A stretch of 18,585 bases of DNA from Leptolinea sp. UBA5366 (GTDB lineage Bacteria; Chloroflexota; Anaerolineae; Anaerolineales; Anaerolineaceae), in assembly GCA_002407845.1 (NCBI GenBank), contig DHPK01000030.1:29736-48320 (forward strand), read 5' to 3'. The stretch's first letter is position 1. Each line of letters starts with the position of its first letter. This document shows positions 6,016 to 13,767 of the stretch, in pieces. The position numbers and the translations under genes are program-made. A model generated the notes under the pieces. That model did not search any database. It saw only the letters and a list, made by a program, of their open reading frames with translations, and was not told the origin of the DNA.

Positions 6016-7212
6016 ATGAAGAAGCTTATTGCAGTACTGTTTGTTCTTGTTTTGGCTCTGACCATCGTTGGTTTCAATGCCGAAGCTGCTCCTGAAGATT
6101 TCAAACTGGGCATTATCCTTGTCCATGATGAAAACTCAGGCTATGACATGGCACACATTGATGGTGTTTTAGGGGCTCAGGAAAAATTAGGCCTGACAAA
6201 TGATCAAATCATCTTCAAATACAATATACCGGAAACTGAAGCCTGTTATGACAACGCAGTTGACCTCGCTGAACAGGGTTGCGATTTAATCATTTCCGAC
6301 TCATATGGCCATCAGTCCTATATGATGCAGGCTGCGGAAGAGTATCCGGAAGTGACCTTCGTGGCTGCCACCGGCGACACCGCCTGGAAGGAACCGATGG
6401 AAAACGTCGCAAACTTCTTCCCGCACACCTATGAATCCCGCTACGTTTCCGGTGTGGTTGCCGGTATGAAGTTGAAGGAACTGCTGGATTCTGGCGCTGT
6501 GAAAGATCCGTACGTCGGTTATGTCGGTGCTTATCCGTACGCCGAAGTGGTCAGCGGCTACACTGCATTCTTCCTCGGCATCCGCTCAATCGTTCCAGAA
6601 GCCCACATGGACGTCCAGTACACCAACTCATGGTACGACCCGAAGGCCGAAGGCGAAGCTGCCAACGCTCTGATTTCCAGAGGCTGTGTCATCATCGGTC
6701 AGCACGCTGACTCAACCGGTGCACCGTCCGCGATTCAGGCAGCCAAAGACAGCGGCAAAGTCGTTTACAGCGTAGGTTACAACGTCAGCATGCTGGCAGT
6801 CGCCCCGACCGCCGCATTGACCAGTGCCCAGAACCGCTGGGATGCGCTCTACACTCCGACCATTGAAAAAAGCATGAAAGGCGAAGCTGTTCCGAAGGAC
6901 TTCTCAGTCGGTTATGCGAACGACGCTGTCCAGATCGCTCCGCTGGGTCCAGAAGTTGCTGAAGGCACTGCGGAAGCAGTTGACGCAGTCATCGCCGGCA
7001 TCATTGACGGAAGTCTGAACATTTTTGACACCGCCAACTTCACTGTCAACGGTGAAACTATCACCACTTTCCTGGCGCTCGACACCGATGGCGACTGGGC
7101 TGGTGACACGGGTGAAGCAATTGAGAATGGAATTTTCTACGAATCCAAACTCATCAGCGCCCCCTATTTCTCACTGCGCATTGACGGAATTACTGAACTG
7201 ACAAACGAATAA
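6016..7212 (+). CDS. BMP/PnrA-family nucleoside ABC transporter substrate-binding protein
   Basis: A 398-residue extracytoplasmic solute-binding protein. The signal peptide is MKKLIAVLFVLVLALTIVGF with a signal peptidase I-like AEA-A site. There is no lipobox cysteine, unlike the lipoproteins PnrA/TmpC and BmpA. The mature domain follows the BMP pattern: FKLGIILVHDENSGYDMAHI, DLIISDSYGHQ, FVAATGD, YVSGVVAGMKL and VIIGQHADSTG. Family members bind purine or other nucleosides and deliver them to an ABC importer, which agrees with the ATPase and two permeases downstream. ATG 6016 follows AGGAG (6001-6005) with a 10-base gap. The reading frame extends to 5887, but those residues are basic, lack a Shine-Dalgarno, and would bury the signal peptide. 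A hairpin (7231-7254) directly after the stop suggests higher expression of this gene than of the distal ones. Substrate specificity is not provable from sequence. Confidence 0.88.
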   Translation: MKKLIAVLFVLVLALTIVGFNAEAAPEDFKLGIILVHDENSGYDMAHIDGVLGAQEKLGLTNDQIIFKYNIPETEACYDNAVDLAEQGCDLIISDSYGHQSYMMQAAEEYPEVTFVAATGDTAWKEPMENVANFFPHTYESRYVSGVVAGMKLKELLDSGAVKDPYVGYVGAYPYAEVVSGYTAFFLGIRSIVPEAHMDVQYTNSWYDPKAEGEAANALISRGCVIIGQHADSTGAPSAIQAAKDSGKVVYSVGYNVSMLAVAPTAALTSAQNRWDALYTPTIEKSMKGEAVPKDFSVGYANDAVQIAPLGPEVAEGTAEAVDAVIAGIIDGSLNIFDTANFTVNGETITTFLALDTDGDWAGDTGEAIENGIFYESKLISAPYFSLRIDGITELTNE

Positions 7213-7230
7213 TCAAAACAATTTGAAAGT

Positions 7231-7260
7231 GGAGCGGCTGATATCAGCCGCTCCTTTATT
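7231..7260 (+). terminator. hairpin terminator/attenuator after the binding-protein gene
   Basis: A 24-base perfect palindrome (7231-7254, half-site GGAGCGGCTGAT) is followed by TTTATT. It begins 18 bases after the binding-protein stop. It most likely ends a fraction of transcripts, or protects the 3' end of a processed mRNA, so that the binding protein is made in excess of the membrane parts. Confidence 0.65.
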
Positions 7261-7283
7261 CAAAACTTTTAGAACGGAGGGGA

Positions 7284-7355
7284 ATGAAAATTTACCGGCA
7301 GATTTTTTCCAGACTTTCAGGTTTGATGCTGGTTCACCATTCATTTCAATCATAA
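7284..7355 (+). CDS. possible 23-codon small ORF between two hairpins (leader-peptide candidate)
   Basis: GGAGG (7276-7280), within GGAGGGG, precedes ATG 7284 by only three bases, which is tight. The frame encodes 23 residues beginning MKIYRQIFSRLSGLMLVHH and ends at TAA 7353-7355, two bases before the large hairpin at 7358-7408. The peptide is basic and hydrophobic with no recognised family. The arrangement of a Shine-Dalgarno, a short ORF and a stable hairpin resembles a translational attenuator, but chance is a real alternative given the short spacing and small size. Confidence 0.25.
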   Translation: MKIYRQIFSRLSGLMLVHHSFQS

Positions 7356-7357
7356 GA

Positions 7358-7408
7358 TTTTAACAGGGGTGTAATCCGTAGTTTATACGAGTTACACCCC
7401 TGTTAAAA
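7358..7408 (+). repeat. 51-base near-palindromic hairpin upstream of the transporter ATPase gene
   Basis: Arms 7358-7374 and 7392-7408 are a perfect 17-base inverted repeat (core AACAGGGGTGTAA). Inside, CGTA (7377-7380) and TACG (7386-7389) pair around GTTTA, so nearly the whole element folds. No U-run follows on either strand, so it is not a textbook intrinsic terminator. It may be an mRNA stabiliser, a processing site, a dispersed repeat or a protein-binding palindrome. It lies about 70 bases before the ATPase start. Confidence 0.7.
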
Positions 7409-7477
7409 ACAAACAGGCATAAAGGATTTAATTCAAGACGGTGCGGATTCCGTATTGTCATGGGAAAGGAACCCTAC

Positions 7478-9016
7478 TTGGAAACGAATGTAACAATTCG
7501 AATGGTTGACATCACCAAGCGATTTGCGGAAGTTGTCGCCAATAAAAATATCAATTTGGAAATTCGTTCTGGCGAGATTTTGGCGCTCCTTGGTGAGAAC
7601 GGCAGCGGGAAAACAACCCTGATGAATATGCTGTCCGGAATCTACATGCAGGACAGCGGAAGTATTTACGTCAAGGGAGAGCATGTCACCATCAGAGATC
7701 CGCGCGATGCTTTTGATCTGCACATCGGGATGATCCATCAGCACTTCAAACTGGTGGAAGTGCTGACAGCAGCCGAAAACATCGTCCTCGGGCTGAATGA
7801 GACCCGTCTGGTTGACCTTAAAAACGTGCGTGAACAGGTAGCAAAAATTTGCGACCGGTACGGTTTTGTTGTGGAACCGGATAAAAAAGTCTATGATATG
7901 TCCGTCTCTGAAAAACAAACCCTTGAAATCGTCAAGGTGCTCTATCGCGGCGCAGATATTCTGATTCTGGACGAGCCGACTGCGGTGCTGACCCCTCAGG
8001 AAACGGATAAGCTGTTCGTTGTGATGCGGAACATGAAAGCTGACGGCAAGTCGATTGTGATCATCACGCACAAGCTTCATGAAGTGATGGAAATCTCTGA
8101 CCGGGTCGCAGTATTGCGGAAGGGCGAATATATTGGCGATGTTCCGACCAGCGAGACCGATCCCCAGAAACTCACAGACATGATGGTTGGACGTGCCGTC
8201 ACGCTCAACATCGATCGGCCGGAGCCGGTAGATCCGAAAGAAAGCTTGGTCGTCAAAAACTTGACCGTCAAAGACATCAACGGCGTCACCAAACTTGACA
8301 ATGTCTCATTCACGGCATATACAGGCGAAATTCTCGGCATCGCAGGCATCTCTGGCTGCGGTCAAAAAGAACTGCTGGAGGCGGTTGCCGGGCTGCACAA
8401 GCTGGAAAAGGGCAGCAGCATCATGTTCTACCCGCGCGGCGATCGAGATCAAGGGGAAGACCTCGCCGGTCAAACCCCGATTGACATCAAGCATAAAGGC
8501 GTTCACCTGGCTTTCGTGCCTGAGGATCGGCTGGGCATGGGGCTGGTTGGAAACATGAACATTCCTGACAACCTGATGCTGAAGTGCTATGACCAGGGAC
8601 GTTCGCCATTCACTAACCGCAAAAAACCGCGTGAACAGGCGATCCAGATCATTCGCGACCTTGAAGTTGTCACCCCCGGACTGCGCACCCCTGTGCGGCG
8701 GCTTTCCGGCGGAAACGTTCAGAAGATTCTGGTCGGCCGCGAGATCGCATCAGATCCTTATCTGCTGATGACGGCTTACGCGGTCAGAGGCCTCGACATC
8801 AACACCTCGTATACGATCTACCGGCTGCTGAATGATCAGAAAAAGAAGGGAACGGCAGTGATTTATGTCGGAGAAGATCTGGATGTTCTGCTCGAACTCT
8901 GCGATCGAATCCTCGTTCTTTGCTCCGGACGCGTCAGCGGCATCGTCGACGGCAAGACCGCTCGAAAAGAAGAAGTTGGTCTATTAATGACGAGTTTCAA
9001 GGAGGAAACAGCATGA
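7478..9016 (+). CDS. nucleoside ABC importer, double ATPase subunit
   Basis: About 512 residues with two fused ABC domains, as in the sugar/nucleoside (YufO/NupO, RbsA-like) class. Domain 1 has Walker A GENGSGKTT, Q-loop IHQH, Walker B ILILDEPTA and H-loop IITHK; its signature is degenerate (MSVSEKQ rather than LSGGQ). Domain 2 has a degenerate P-loop (GISGCGQKE) without the Walker A lysine, a clean LSGGN signature, and a Walker B region reading LLMTAYAVRGLD. It also lacks the H-loop histidine (YVGEDLD). This asymmetry is common in the class. AAGGA (7466-7470) sits seven bases before an in-frame TTG at 7478, while ATG 7460 has no Shine-Dalgarno, so TTG is chosen; the alternative adds six residues. 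It would energise uptake through the two permeases. The stop overlaps the next start as ATGA. Confidence 0.88.
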   Translation: METNVTIRMVDITKRFAEVVANKNINLEIRSGEILALLGENGSGKTTLMNMLSGIYMQDSGSIYVKGEHVTIRDPRDAFDLHIGMIHQHFKLVEVLTAAENIVLGLNETRLVDLKNVREQVAKICDRYGFVVEPDKKVYDMSVSEKQTLEIVKVLYRGADILILDEPTAVLTPQETDKLFVVMRNMKADGKSIVIITHKLHEVMEISDRVAVLRKGEYIGDVPTSETDPQKLTDMMVGRAVTLNIDRPEPVDPKESLVVKNLTVKDINGVTKLDNVSFTAYTGEILGIAGISGCGQKELLEAVAGLHKLEKGSSIMFYPRGDRDQGEDLAGQTPIDIKHKGVHLAFVPEDRLGMGLVGNMNIPDNLMLKCYDQGRSPFTNRKKPREQAIQIIRDLEVVTPGLRTPVRRLSGGNVQKILVGREIASDPYLLMTAYAVRGLDINTSYTIYRLLNDQKKKGTAVIYVGEDLDVLLELCDRILVLCSGRVSGIVDGKTARKEEVGLLMTSFKEETA

Positions 9017-10122
9017 AGAAACATGATCACAAGGAGCCGCTGTTTCGCATCTCCAAGAGCGGTTACGTCCCATTGCAAAAAGCTTGGGCAATCCGGATGG
9101 TTGCGCTGCTGCTGGCGCTGATTGTCTCCGCGCTCATCATTTTTTCCATCGTAAAACTCAATCCGATAAAAGTCTATGGAACCATGTTCCAAGGAGCTTT
9201 CGGAACCAACAAACGCATGTGGGTCACGATCCGTGACACCATGATGCTGCTCTGCATCGGGCTCGGGCTGGCGCCGGCATTCAAAATGCGCTTCTGGAAC
9301 ATTGGCGCTGAAGGTCAAGTGCTGGTCGGCGGCATTGCCTCAGCTGCCTGCATGATTTATTTGCGCGATAAGGTTTCATCAACCGCTGTGCTGCCGATCA
9401 TGTTTGTCTGCAGCATGCTGGCAGGCGCTGTCTGGGGATTCATTCCCGGATTCTTCAAAGCGAAGTACGGAACGAATGAAACGCTTTTCACGCTGATGAT
9501 GAACTACATCGCAATTCAGCTGACATCCTATTTTGTCGCCCTCTGGGAAAATCCTTACGGGTCGAACACCGTCGGCGTCATCAACTCCCGCAGCAAATTC
9601 GGCTGGTTTCCGCCGATTTTTGGTCAAATGTACGTCTTGAACGTCATCATTGTTCTGGTACTGGTCGTCACAATCTACGTCTACCTCAATTACAGCAAGC
9701 AGGGATTTGAAATTGCTGTCGTCGGCGACAGCGAGAACACCGCTCGTTACTGCGGCATCGACGTCAAGCGTGTCATTATCCGCACCATGGTAATTTCTGG
9801 CGCAATCTGCGGCATCGCCGGCTTCCTGGCAGTCGCGGGCGCCGGGCACACGATCTCGGTCAGCACGGCTGGCGGACGCGGTTTTACAACCATTATCGTT
9901 GCCTGGATGGCAAAATTCAATTCATTTGTGATGGTTTTGTTTTCCGCGCTTCTGGTCTTTCTGGAAAAAGGCGCGATGGAAATCGCATCCCGCTACCAGC
10001 TTTCAGATTATGTTTCCAGCATGGTGACCGGCATTATCCTCTTCTTCATCCTGGGAAGTGAGTTTTTCATCAACTTCAAAGTCACCCTGCGCAAACGGTT
10101 CTCCAAGGAGGTATCCCAGTGA
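9013..10122 (+). CDS. nucleoside ABC transporter permease 1 (YufP/NupP-like)
   Basis: A 369-residue polytopic membrane protein of the BPD_transp_2 family. A first membrane span around residues 25-50 (IRMVALLLALIVSALIIFSIV) follows a charged cytosolic N-terminus. The family segment KMRFWNIGAEGQVLVGGIAS is clear. Near the C-terminal half, QGFEIAVVGDSENTARYCGIDVKRV corresponds to the cytoplasmic coupling region that contacts the ATPase. It forms half of the membrane channel with the next gene product. AAGGAGG (8999-9005) lies seven bases before ATG 9013, and the ATGA overlap with the ATPase stop indicates translational coupling. An upstream in-frame ATG at 8920 would lie inside the ATPase gene and has no Shine-Dalgarno. 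The length is normal for the family. Confidence 0.9.
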   Translation: MKKHDHKEPLFRISKSGYVPLQKAWAIRMVALLLALIVSALIIFSIVKLNPIKVYGTMFQGAFGTNKRMWVTIRDTMMLLCIGLGLAPAFKMRFWNIGAEGQVLVGGIASAACMIYLRDKVSSTAVLPIMFVCSMLAGAVWGFIPGFFKAKYGTNETLFTLMMNYIAIQLTSYFVALWENPYGSNTVGVINSRSKFGWFPPIFGQMYVLNVIIVLVLVVTIYVYLNYSKQGFEIAVVGDSENTARYCGIDVKRVIIRTMVISGAICGIAGFLAVAGAGHTISVSTAGGRGFTTIIVAWMAKFNSFVMVLFSALLVFLEKGAMEIASRYQLSDYVSSMVTGIILFFILGSEFFINFKVTLRKRFSKEVSQ

Positions 10123-11102
10123 CCCAATTTATCTCATTATTTCAAGCGTCAATCGTCTTTGGAACCGTGATCCTTTTTGGAGCGGTCGGGGAAATTCTGA
10201 CGGAAAAATCGGGCAACCTGAATCTGGGTGTGCCGGGCATCATGTATCTCGGCAGTATCGCCAGCCTGATCGGCGTTTTTTATTACGAACGCTATGTAGA
10301 AAATCCAATCCCGATCGTTTGTATTCTGATCGCGCTGGTATGCGCAGTCATCGCTTCCATGTTGGGCGGGCTGTTGTTCAGCTTCATGACCATCACCCTG
10401 CGCTGCAACCAAAACGTGATGGGGCTGGCATTCAACATTTTCGCGGGCGGATTTGCGAATTTCTACGGCGGTTCCCTGAATAAACTGGCTGGCGGCGTCG
10501 GACAGATTAACGTGCTTGCAACCAGTGCAGCTTTCCGAACCAAAATCCCCAACTATCGCAGTCTGGGTCCAATCGGCGAACTGTTCTTTTCATACGGCTT
10601 CCTGGTCTATCTGGCGATTTTCCTGGCATTTGCAGTGAGCTGGTTTTTGAACCGCACCAGCGTCGGGTTGAACCTGCGCTCAGTTGGTGAAAATCCCGCG
10701 ACAGCGGACGCAGCAGGCATCAATGTCACAAAATATAAATATCTGTCGACCTGTGTCGGCGCTGCCATCTCTGGACTTGGCGGGCTTTACTATGTGATGG
10801 ACTATATGAAAGGCACCTGGGACAGCGACGGCTCAATTGAAGGACTGGGCTGGTTGGCAGTGGCACTTGTTATTTTCGCGTCGTGGAAAGCACCGCGTGC
10901 AATCTGGGGCTCTTACCTGTTCGGCATGCTCTCCTGGGCATATTTCTATATCCCGGGACTGACGCGCAGCTCACAGGAAATTTTCAAAATGCTGCCCTAT
11001 ATCGTGACAGTCCTGGTGTTGATCTTTGTCGCTTATCAGCATAAACCGGATAATCAGCCGCCCAACGCGCTTGGGCTTCCCTATTTCCGGGAAGAACGCT
11101 GA
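10119..11102 (+). CDS. nucleoside ABC transporter permease 2 (YufQ/NupQ-like)
   Basis: A 327-residue polytopic protein of the same permease family. Typical blocks are FGAVGEILTEKSGNLNLGVPGIMYLGS near the N-terminus and VGLNLRSVGENPATADAAGINVTKYKY, the ATPase-contacting loop. ALVIFASWKAPRAIWGSYLFG lies near the end. It should pair with the preceding permease as the heterodimeric channel. Start is GTG 10119, sharing GTGA with the preceding stop, and AAGGAGG (10105-10111) lies seven bases upstream. The identical spacing and Shine-Dalgarno at both permease starts suggest balanced synthesis. A strong terminator (11109-11140) closes the transporter operon directly afterwards. Confidence 0.9.
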   Translation: MTQFISLFQASIVFGTVILFGAVGEILTEKSGNLNLGVPGIMYLGSIASLIGVFYYERYVENPIPIVCILIALVCAVIASMLGGLLFSFMTITLRCNQNVMGLAFNIFAGGFANFYGGSLNKLAGGVGQINVLATSAAFRTKIPNYRSLGPIGELFFSYGFLVYLAIFLAFAVSWFLNRTSVGLNLRSVGENPATADAAGINVTKYKYLSTCVGAAISGLGGLYYVMDYMKGTWDSDGSIEGLGWLAVALVIFASWKAPRAIWGSYLFGMLSWAYFYIPGLTRSSQEIFKMLPYIVTVLVLIFVAYQHKPDNQPPNALGLPYFREER

Positions 11103-11108
11103 CCTCGA

Positions 11109-11140
11109 GGCATGGATTGCAACCTGATCCATGCCTTTTT
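11109..11140 (+). terminator. intrinsic terminator of the transporter operon
   Basis: GGCATGGAT (11109-11117) and ATCCATGCC (11127-11135) form a perfect 9-pair stem with a 9-base loop, followed by TTTTT (11136-11140). It lies six bases after the second permease stop. Adenine deaminase downstream is therefore likely either read through or driven by its own promoter. Confidence 0.85.
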
Positions 11141-11147
11141 GTAACGA

Positions 11148-11166
11148 GCAGATTTATTTCATCTGC
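11148..11166. promoter_or_regulatory. dyad upstream of adenine deaminase
   Basis: GCAGAT (11148-11153) and ATCTGC (11161-11166) form a perfect 6-base inverted repeat with a 7-base AT-rich spacer, between the terminator and the deaminase start. It may be an operator. I cannot define a convincing -35/-10 pair in 11141-11250, so the deaminase promoter is not located. Confidence 0.3.
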
Positions 11167-11250
11167 CTGATTAATTCAAACGGAGCCTACTTATCTCAAC
11201 CAAACTCCTTTTGAAAAGTGCAGATCAGAATGAACGGGAGAAATGAATTT

Positions 11251-13080
11251 ATGGCAAATTATGTACACAAACCAAAAAAACTTGCTGATGTCACGATCGA
11301 TCTGGCAGCGGTGGCAATGGGGAAGATGCCCGCTGACCTGATCATCCGCAACGGAAAATTGGTCAACGTCAATATCGGCGCCGTTCAGAATGACATGGAT
11401 GTTGCAGTGAAACACGGCTTCATCGTTTATGTCGGCAAAGACACTGAAAACAAGATTTTGACCGATAAACATACTCAAATCATTGACGCCAAAGGGCGTT
11501 ACCTCGTGCCGGGTTTGATTGACAGCCATGTCCATATTGAAAGTTCAATGGTTGACCCGCGCCATTTTGCAGCAGGTGTGTTGGCACGCGGAACAACCAC
11601 GATTTGCCCGGATAATCACGAAATTACGAACGTCCTCGGACTGCGGGCAGTGGAACTGTTTCAGAACGCAGCGCGCGGACTGCCGATCAAATTTCTGCTG
11701 GCGATGCCCGTATGCGTGCCGGCTGTCAGAGGATTTGAAGACACCGGAGCCGAAATCTATGCTAAAGATGTCGCCGAAGCTTATGAAAAAGGCTGGGCGC
11801 AGCTTCAAGGCGAACAAATGAATTTTATCGGCGTGATCCACGGCGATAAGGAAGTGCATGAGATCATTAAAGCTTCGCATGAAGCCGGCATGGTACTGAC
11901 TGGACATTACGCCAGCGATGAACTAGATCAGGGACTCAACGCGTTCGCCGCTACCGGAATTAACTGCTGCCACGAGGTAACCAGCGCAGAATCAGTCTTA
12001 AAACGGTCTGAACTTGGCTTTTACAGCCAGCTGCGCTATGGGTCAGCCTGGTTGGACCTGCCGAATACGATCAAAGCGTATACTGAAAATCCAGGGTTGG
12101 ATTCCAGATTCATGACGATCTGCACCGATGATGTCAATGCCGCGACAATTACCCGCGAAGGCCAGATGGACCGATCGTTACGCACCGCGATAAAAAATGG
12201 GGTACCGCCAGTCATTGCGATTCAGATGGCGACGCTCAACGCGGCACAGCTGCTCGAAAAAGCACGCTGGATTGGATCCATCTCCCCCGGGCGCGCCGCT
12301 GATATCCTGATCGTCAGCGATATCACTGATTTTGTGATCGATGAAGTCTACAGCGACGGTGTTTTGGTCGCGAAAAATGGCATGCTGACAATCGACCTGG
12401 AACCCTACGCTTACCCGGCATACAGCATGAAAACCATGCACTTGGACAAGCTGACACTGGATGATTTCAAGATTTCAGCTGGAACGGATGAAGCGATCAA
12501 TGTTCGGGCAATTGAAATTCAGCCTGGCAAGGTTCACACAGTCGAAAAAAGTAAAAAGATGTATCCTGTCGAAGGGTTGATCCAAGCGGATGTCTCACGC
12601 GATCTCGCGAAAGCTTTTTCCTTTTACCGCCACCAGCCAAAAGACGGTGTTACTGGCAGCCGCGGCGCCGGGATTATTGCCGGCACCCATTTCAATGAAA
12701 ACTGCGCCTATGCTTCGACTATCTCCCACGACTGTCATAACCTGCTGGTCATCGGCACCAGTGACGAAGCCATGATGCTGGCAGCCAATGAAGTCATCAA
12801 ATCTCAGGGCGGAATGGCAGTTGTCGTTGATGGAAGTCTGGCAGCCAGGCTCGAGCTGCCGCTGGCAGGGTTGATGTCCCTCTCGCCCATCGAAATCACA
12901 GCGAAAAAGATCCAGGCTATTGAATTAGCCCTGCGCAAGGCTGGCGCACAGCATGAGTCGATTGAAATGACGTTCAGCCTGCTTGGTCTGATCGTCATTG
13001 AACAGCTCCATCTAAGCAATCGCGGTCTGGTCGAGCTGAAATCGAACGCACCGCTGAAGATTGTTCCTTTAATCAAGTAA
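11251..13080 (+). CDS. ade: adenine deaminase (amidohydrolase superfamily, AdeC-like)
   Basis: About 609 residues. It hydrolyses adenine to hypoxanthine and ammonia in cytosolic purine salvage. An N-terminal composite domain (ADLIIRNGKLVNV) precedes the metal motif DSHVHIESSMVDP (H93, H95). Next come GTTTICPDNHEITNVLG, HGDKEVHEII and LTGHYASDELDQGLNAFAATGI, then CTDDVN with the catalytic-site aspartate region. After AIQMATLNAAQLL and SPGRAADILIV comes the AdeC-specific C-terminal domain (STISHDCHNLLVIGTSDEAM, GLMSLSP). Several family positions differ (HYAS where HAPGL-type is usual; CPDNHE for ADPHE), so the base specificity could have drifted. ATG 11251 has GGGAG (11236-11240) ten bases upstream, like the binding-protein gene. 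In-frame GTG 11218 and ATG 11230 lack one. It follows the transporter operon on the same strand, consistent with processing of imported purines. Confidence 0.87.
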   Translation: MANYVHKPKKLADVTIDLAAVAMGKMPADLIIRNGKLVNVNIGAVQNDMDVAVKHGFIVYVGKDTENKILTDKHTQIIDAKGRYLVPGLIDSHVHIESSMVDPRHFAAGVLARGTTTICPDNHEITNVLGLRAVELFQNAARGLPIKFLLAMPVCVPAVRGFEDTGAEIYAKDVAEAYEKGWAQLQGEQMNFIGVIHGDKEVHEIIKASHEAGMVLTGHYASDELDQGLNAFAATGINCCHEVTSAESVLKRSELGFYSQLRYGSAWLDLPNTIKAYTENPGLDSRFMTICTDDVNAATITREGQMDRSLRTAIKNGVPPVIAIQMATLNAAQLLEKARWIGSISPGRAADILIVSDITDFVIDEVYSDGVLVAKNGMLTIDLEPYAYPAYSMKTMHLDKLTLDDFKISAGTDEAINVRAIEIQPGKVHTVEKSKKMYPVEGLIQADVSRDLAKAFSFYRHQPKDGVTGSRGAGIIAGTHFNENCAYASTISHDCHNLLVIGTSDEAMMLAANEVIKSQGGMAVVVDGSLAARLELPLAGLMSLSPIEITAKKIQAIELALRKAGAQHESIEMTFSLLGLIVIEQLHLSNRGLVELKSNAPLKIVPLIK

Positions 13081-13136
13081 CTGCTCCGCGAGTTTTTTTT
13101 CTAACCGCTGACAACGATCAAATTACAGAATGAAAT

Positions 13137-13177
13137 GAGAGGTTCCAGATAATCTGGAACCTCTCGTTGTTTTTTTT
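13137..13177 (+). terminator. intrinsic terminator of adenine deaminase
   Basis: Perfect 14-base arms (13137-13150 and 13152-13165, core GGTTCCAGAT) surround a single A. A GTTG and a T8 tract (13170-13177) follow. A separate T8 run at 13093-13100, directly after the stop, has only a three-pair stem (CTC-CGC-GAG) and is not counted. Confidence 0.8.
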
Positions 13178-13280
13178 ATTCCATTTTTTTGTCACTACGT
13201 CCCGGGTCAAGGAAGTTTTATTCTCTTATTCGCTTAAATCCAACTTCGCCCGCGAAAATTAATACGATCGGTCAATCAGT

Positions 13281-13299
13281 AAAAAGACACGCGGTCTTT
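13281..13299 (-). terminator. intrinsic terminator of the SnoaL-like gene
   Basis: On the - strand, AAAGAC, loop CGCGT and GTCTTT form a 6-pair stem running into five T (13281-13285). It begins at the gene's own stop codon. The stem is short but correctly placed. Confidence 0.6.
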
Positions 13300-13685
13300 C
13301 AGCGCGGCTTAATTGGAGTGCCAATCTGCATTGCTTGCCGCCAAATTGGTGCGGGTCCGTCCTCTCCCCAATATTCATCCAAAGAAGTAATCTTTCCTTC
13401 TGAAATTTCAAAAAAGGACACTGCATGAAACGCATGCAATTCAGCCGGTGACCAAACGCGTGTGATAGAAAAGAATAATTTATCTGAGACTTCAATGCGC
13501 TCAACGTCACAATGCCAAATCCCCGGATATTCGCAATTCGCCCGAATAAATTCCCCGACAGTGAAACATTCATTTGTGTTGTGCCAGCGGATTCGCGCAT
13601 CAGGATGAAAGAGACGCTCCAATGCTTTTTCATCCTGAGCAGCAACTGATTGCCAATAATCTATGAGGGTCTGCTTCTCACGCAT
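13299..13685 (-). CDS. SnoaL/NTF2-like small protein
   Basis: A 128-residue single-domain protein of the NTF2-like cone fold, recognised by the pattern LIDYWQSVAAQDEKALERLFHPDARIRWHNTNECFTVGEFIRAN. Alternating strands follow (VERIEVSDKLFFSITRVWS, LHAFHAVSFFEISEGKITSLDEYWGEDGPAP); the closing block ending in a Tyr-Trp pair and DGPAP is typical of SnoaL-like proteins. Members include ketosteroid-isomerase-like enzymes and many of unknown role; no substrate can be inferred. The N-terminal MREKQTL follows a modest AAAGG Shine-Dalgarno on the - strand. It lies 82 bases downstream of the membrane-protein gene on the same strand, so co-transcription is possible but not shown. It is convergent with adenine deaminase, with separate terminators. 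Confidence 0.75.
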   Translation of the reverse strand: MREKQTLIDYWQSVAAQDEKALERLFHPDARIRWHNTNECFTVGEFIRANCEYPGIWHCDVERIEVSDKLFFSITRVWSPAELHAFHAVSFFEISEGKITSLDEYWGEDGPAPIWRQAMQIGTPIKPR

Positions 13686-13767
13686 AGGCAGCCTTTCTCT
13701 CCCACATGAACTTGCTGTATTTGTGTCTCATTAGTTACCGTCCTCAATCCGCGCATGCAGCCGAAGA

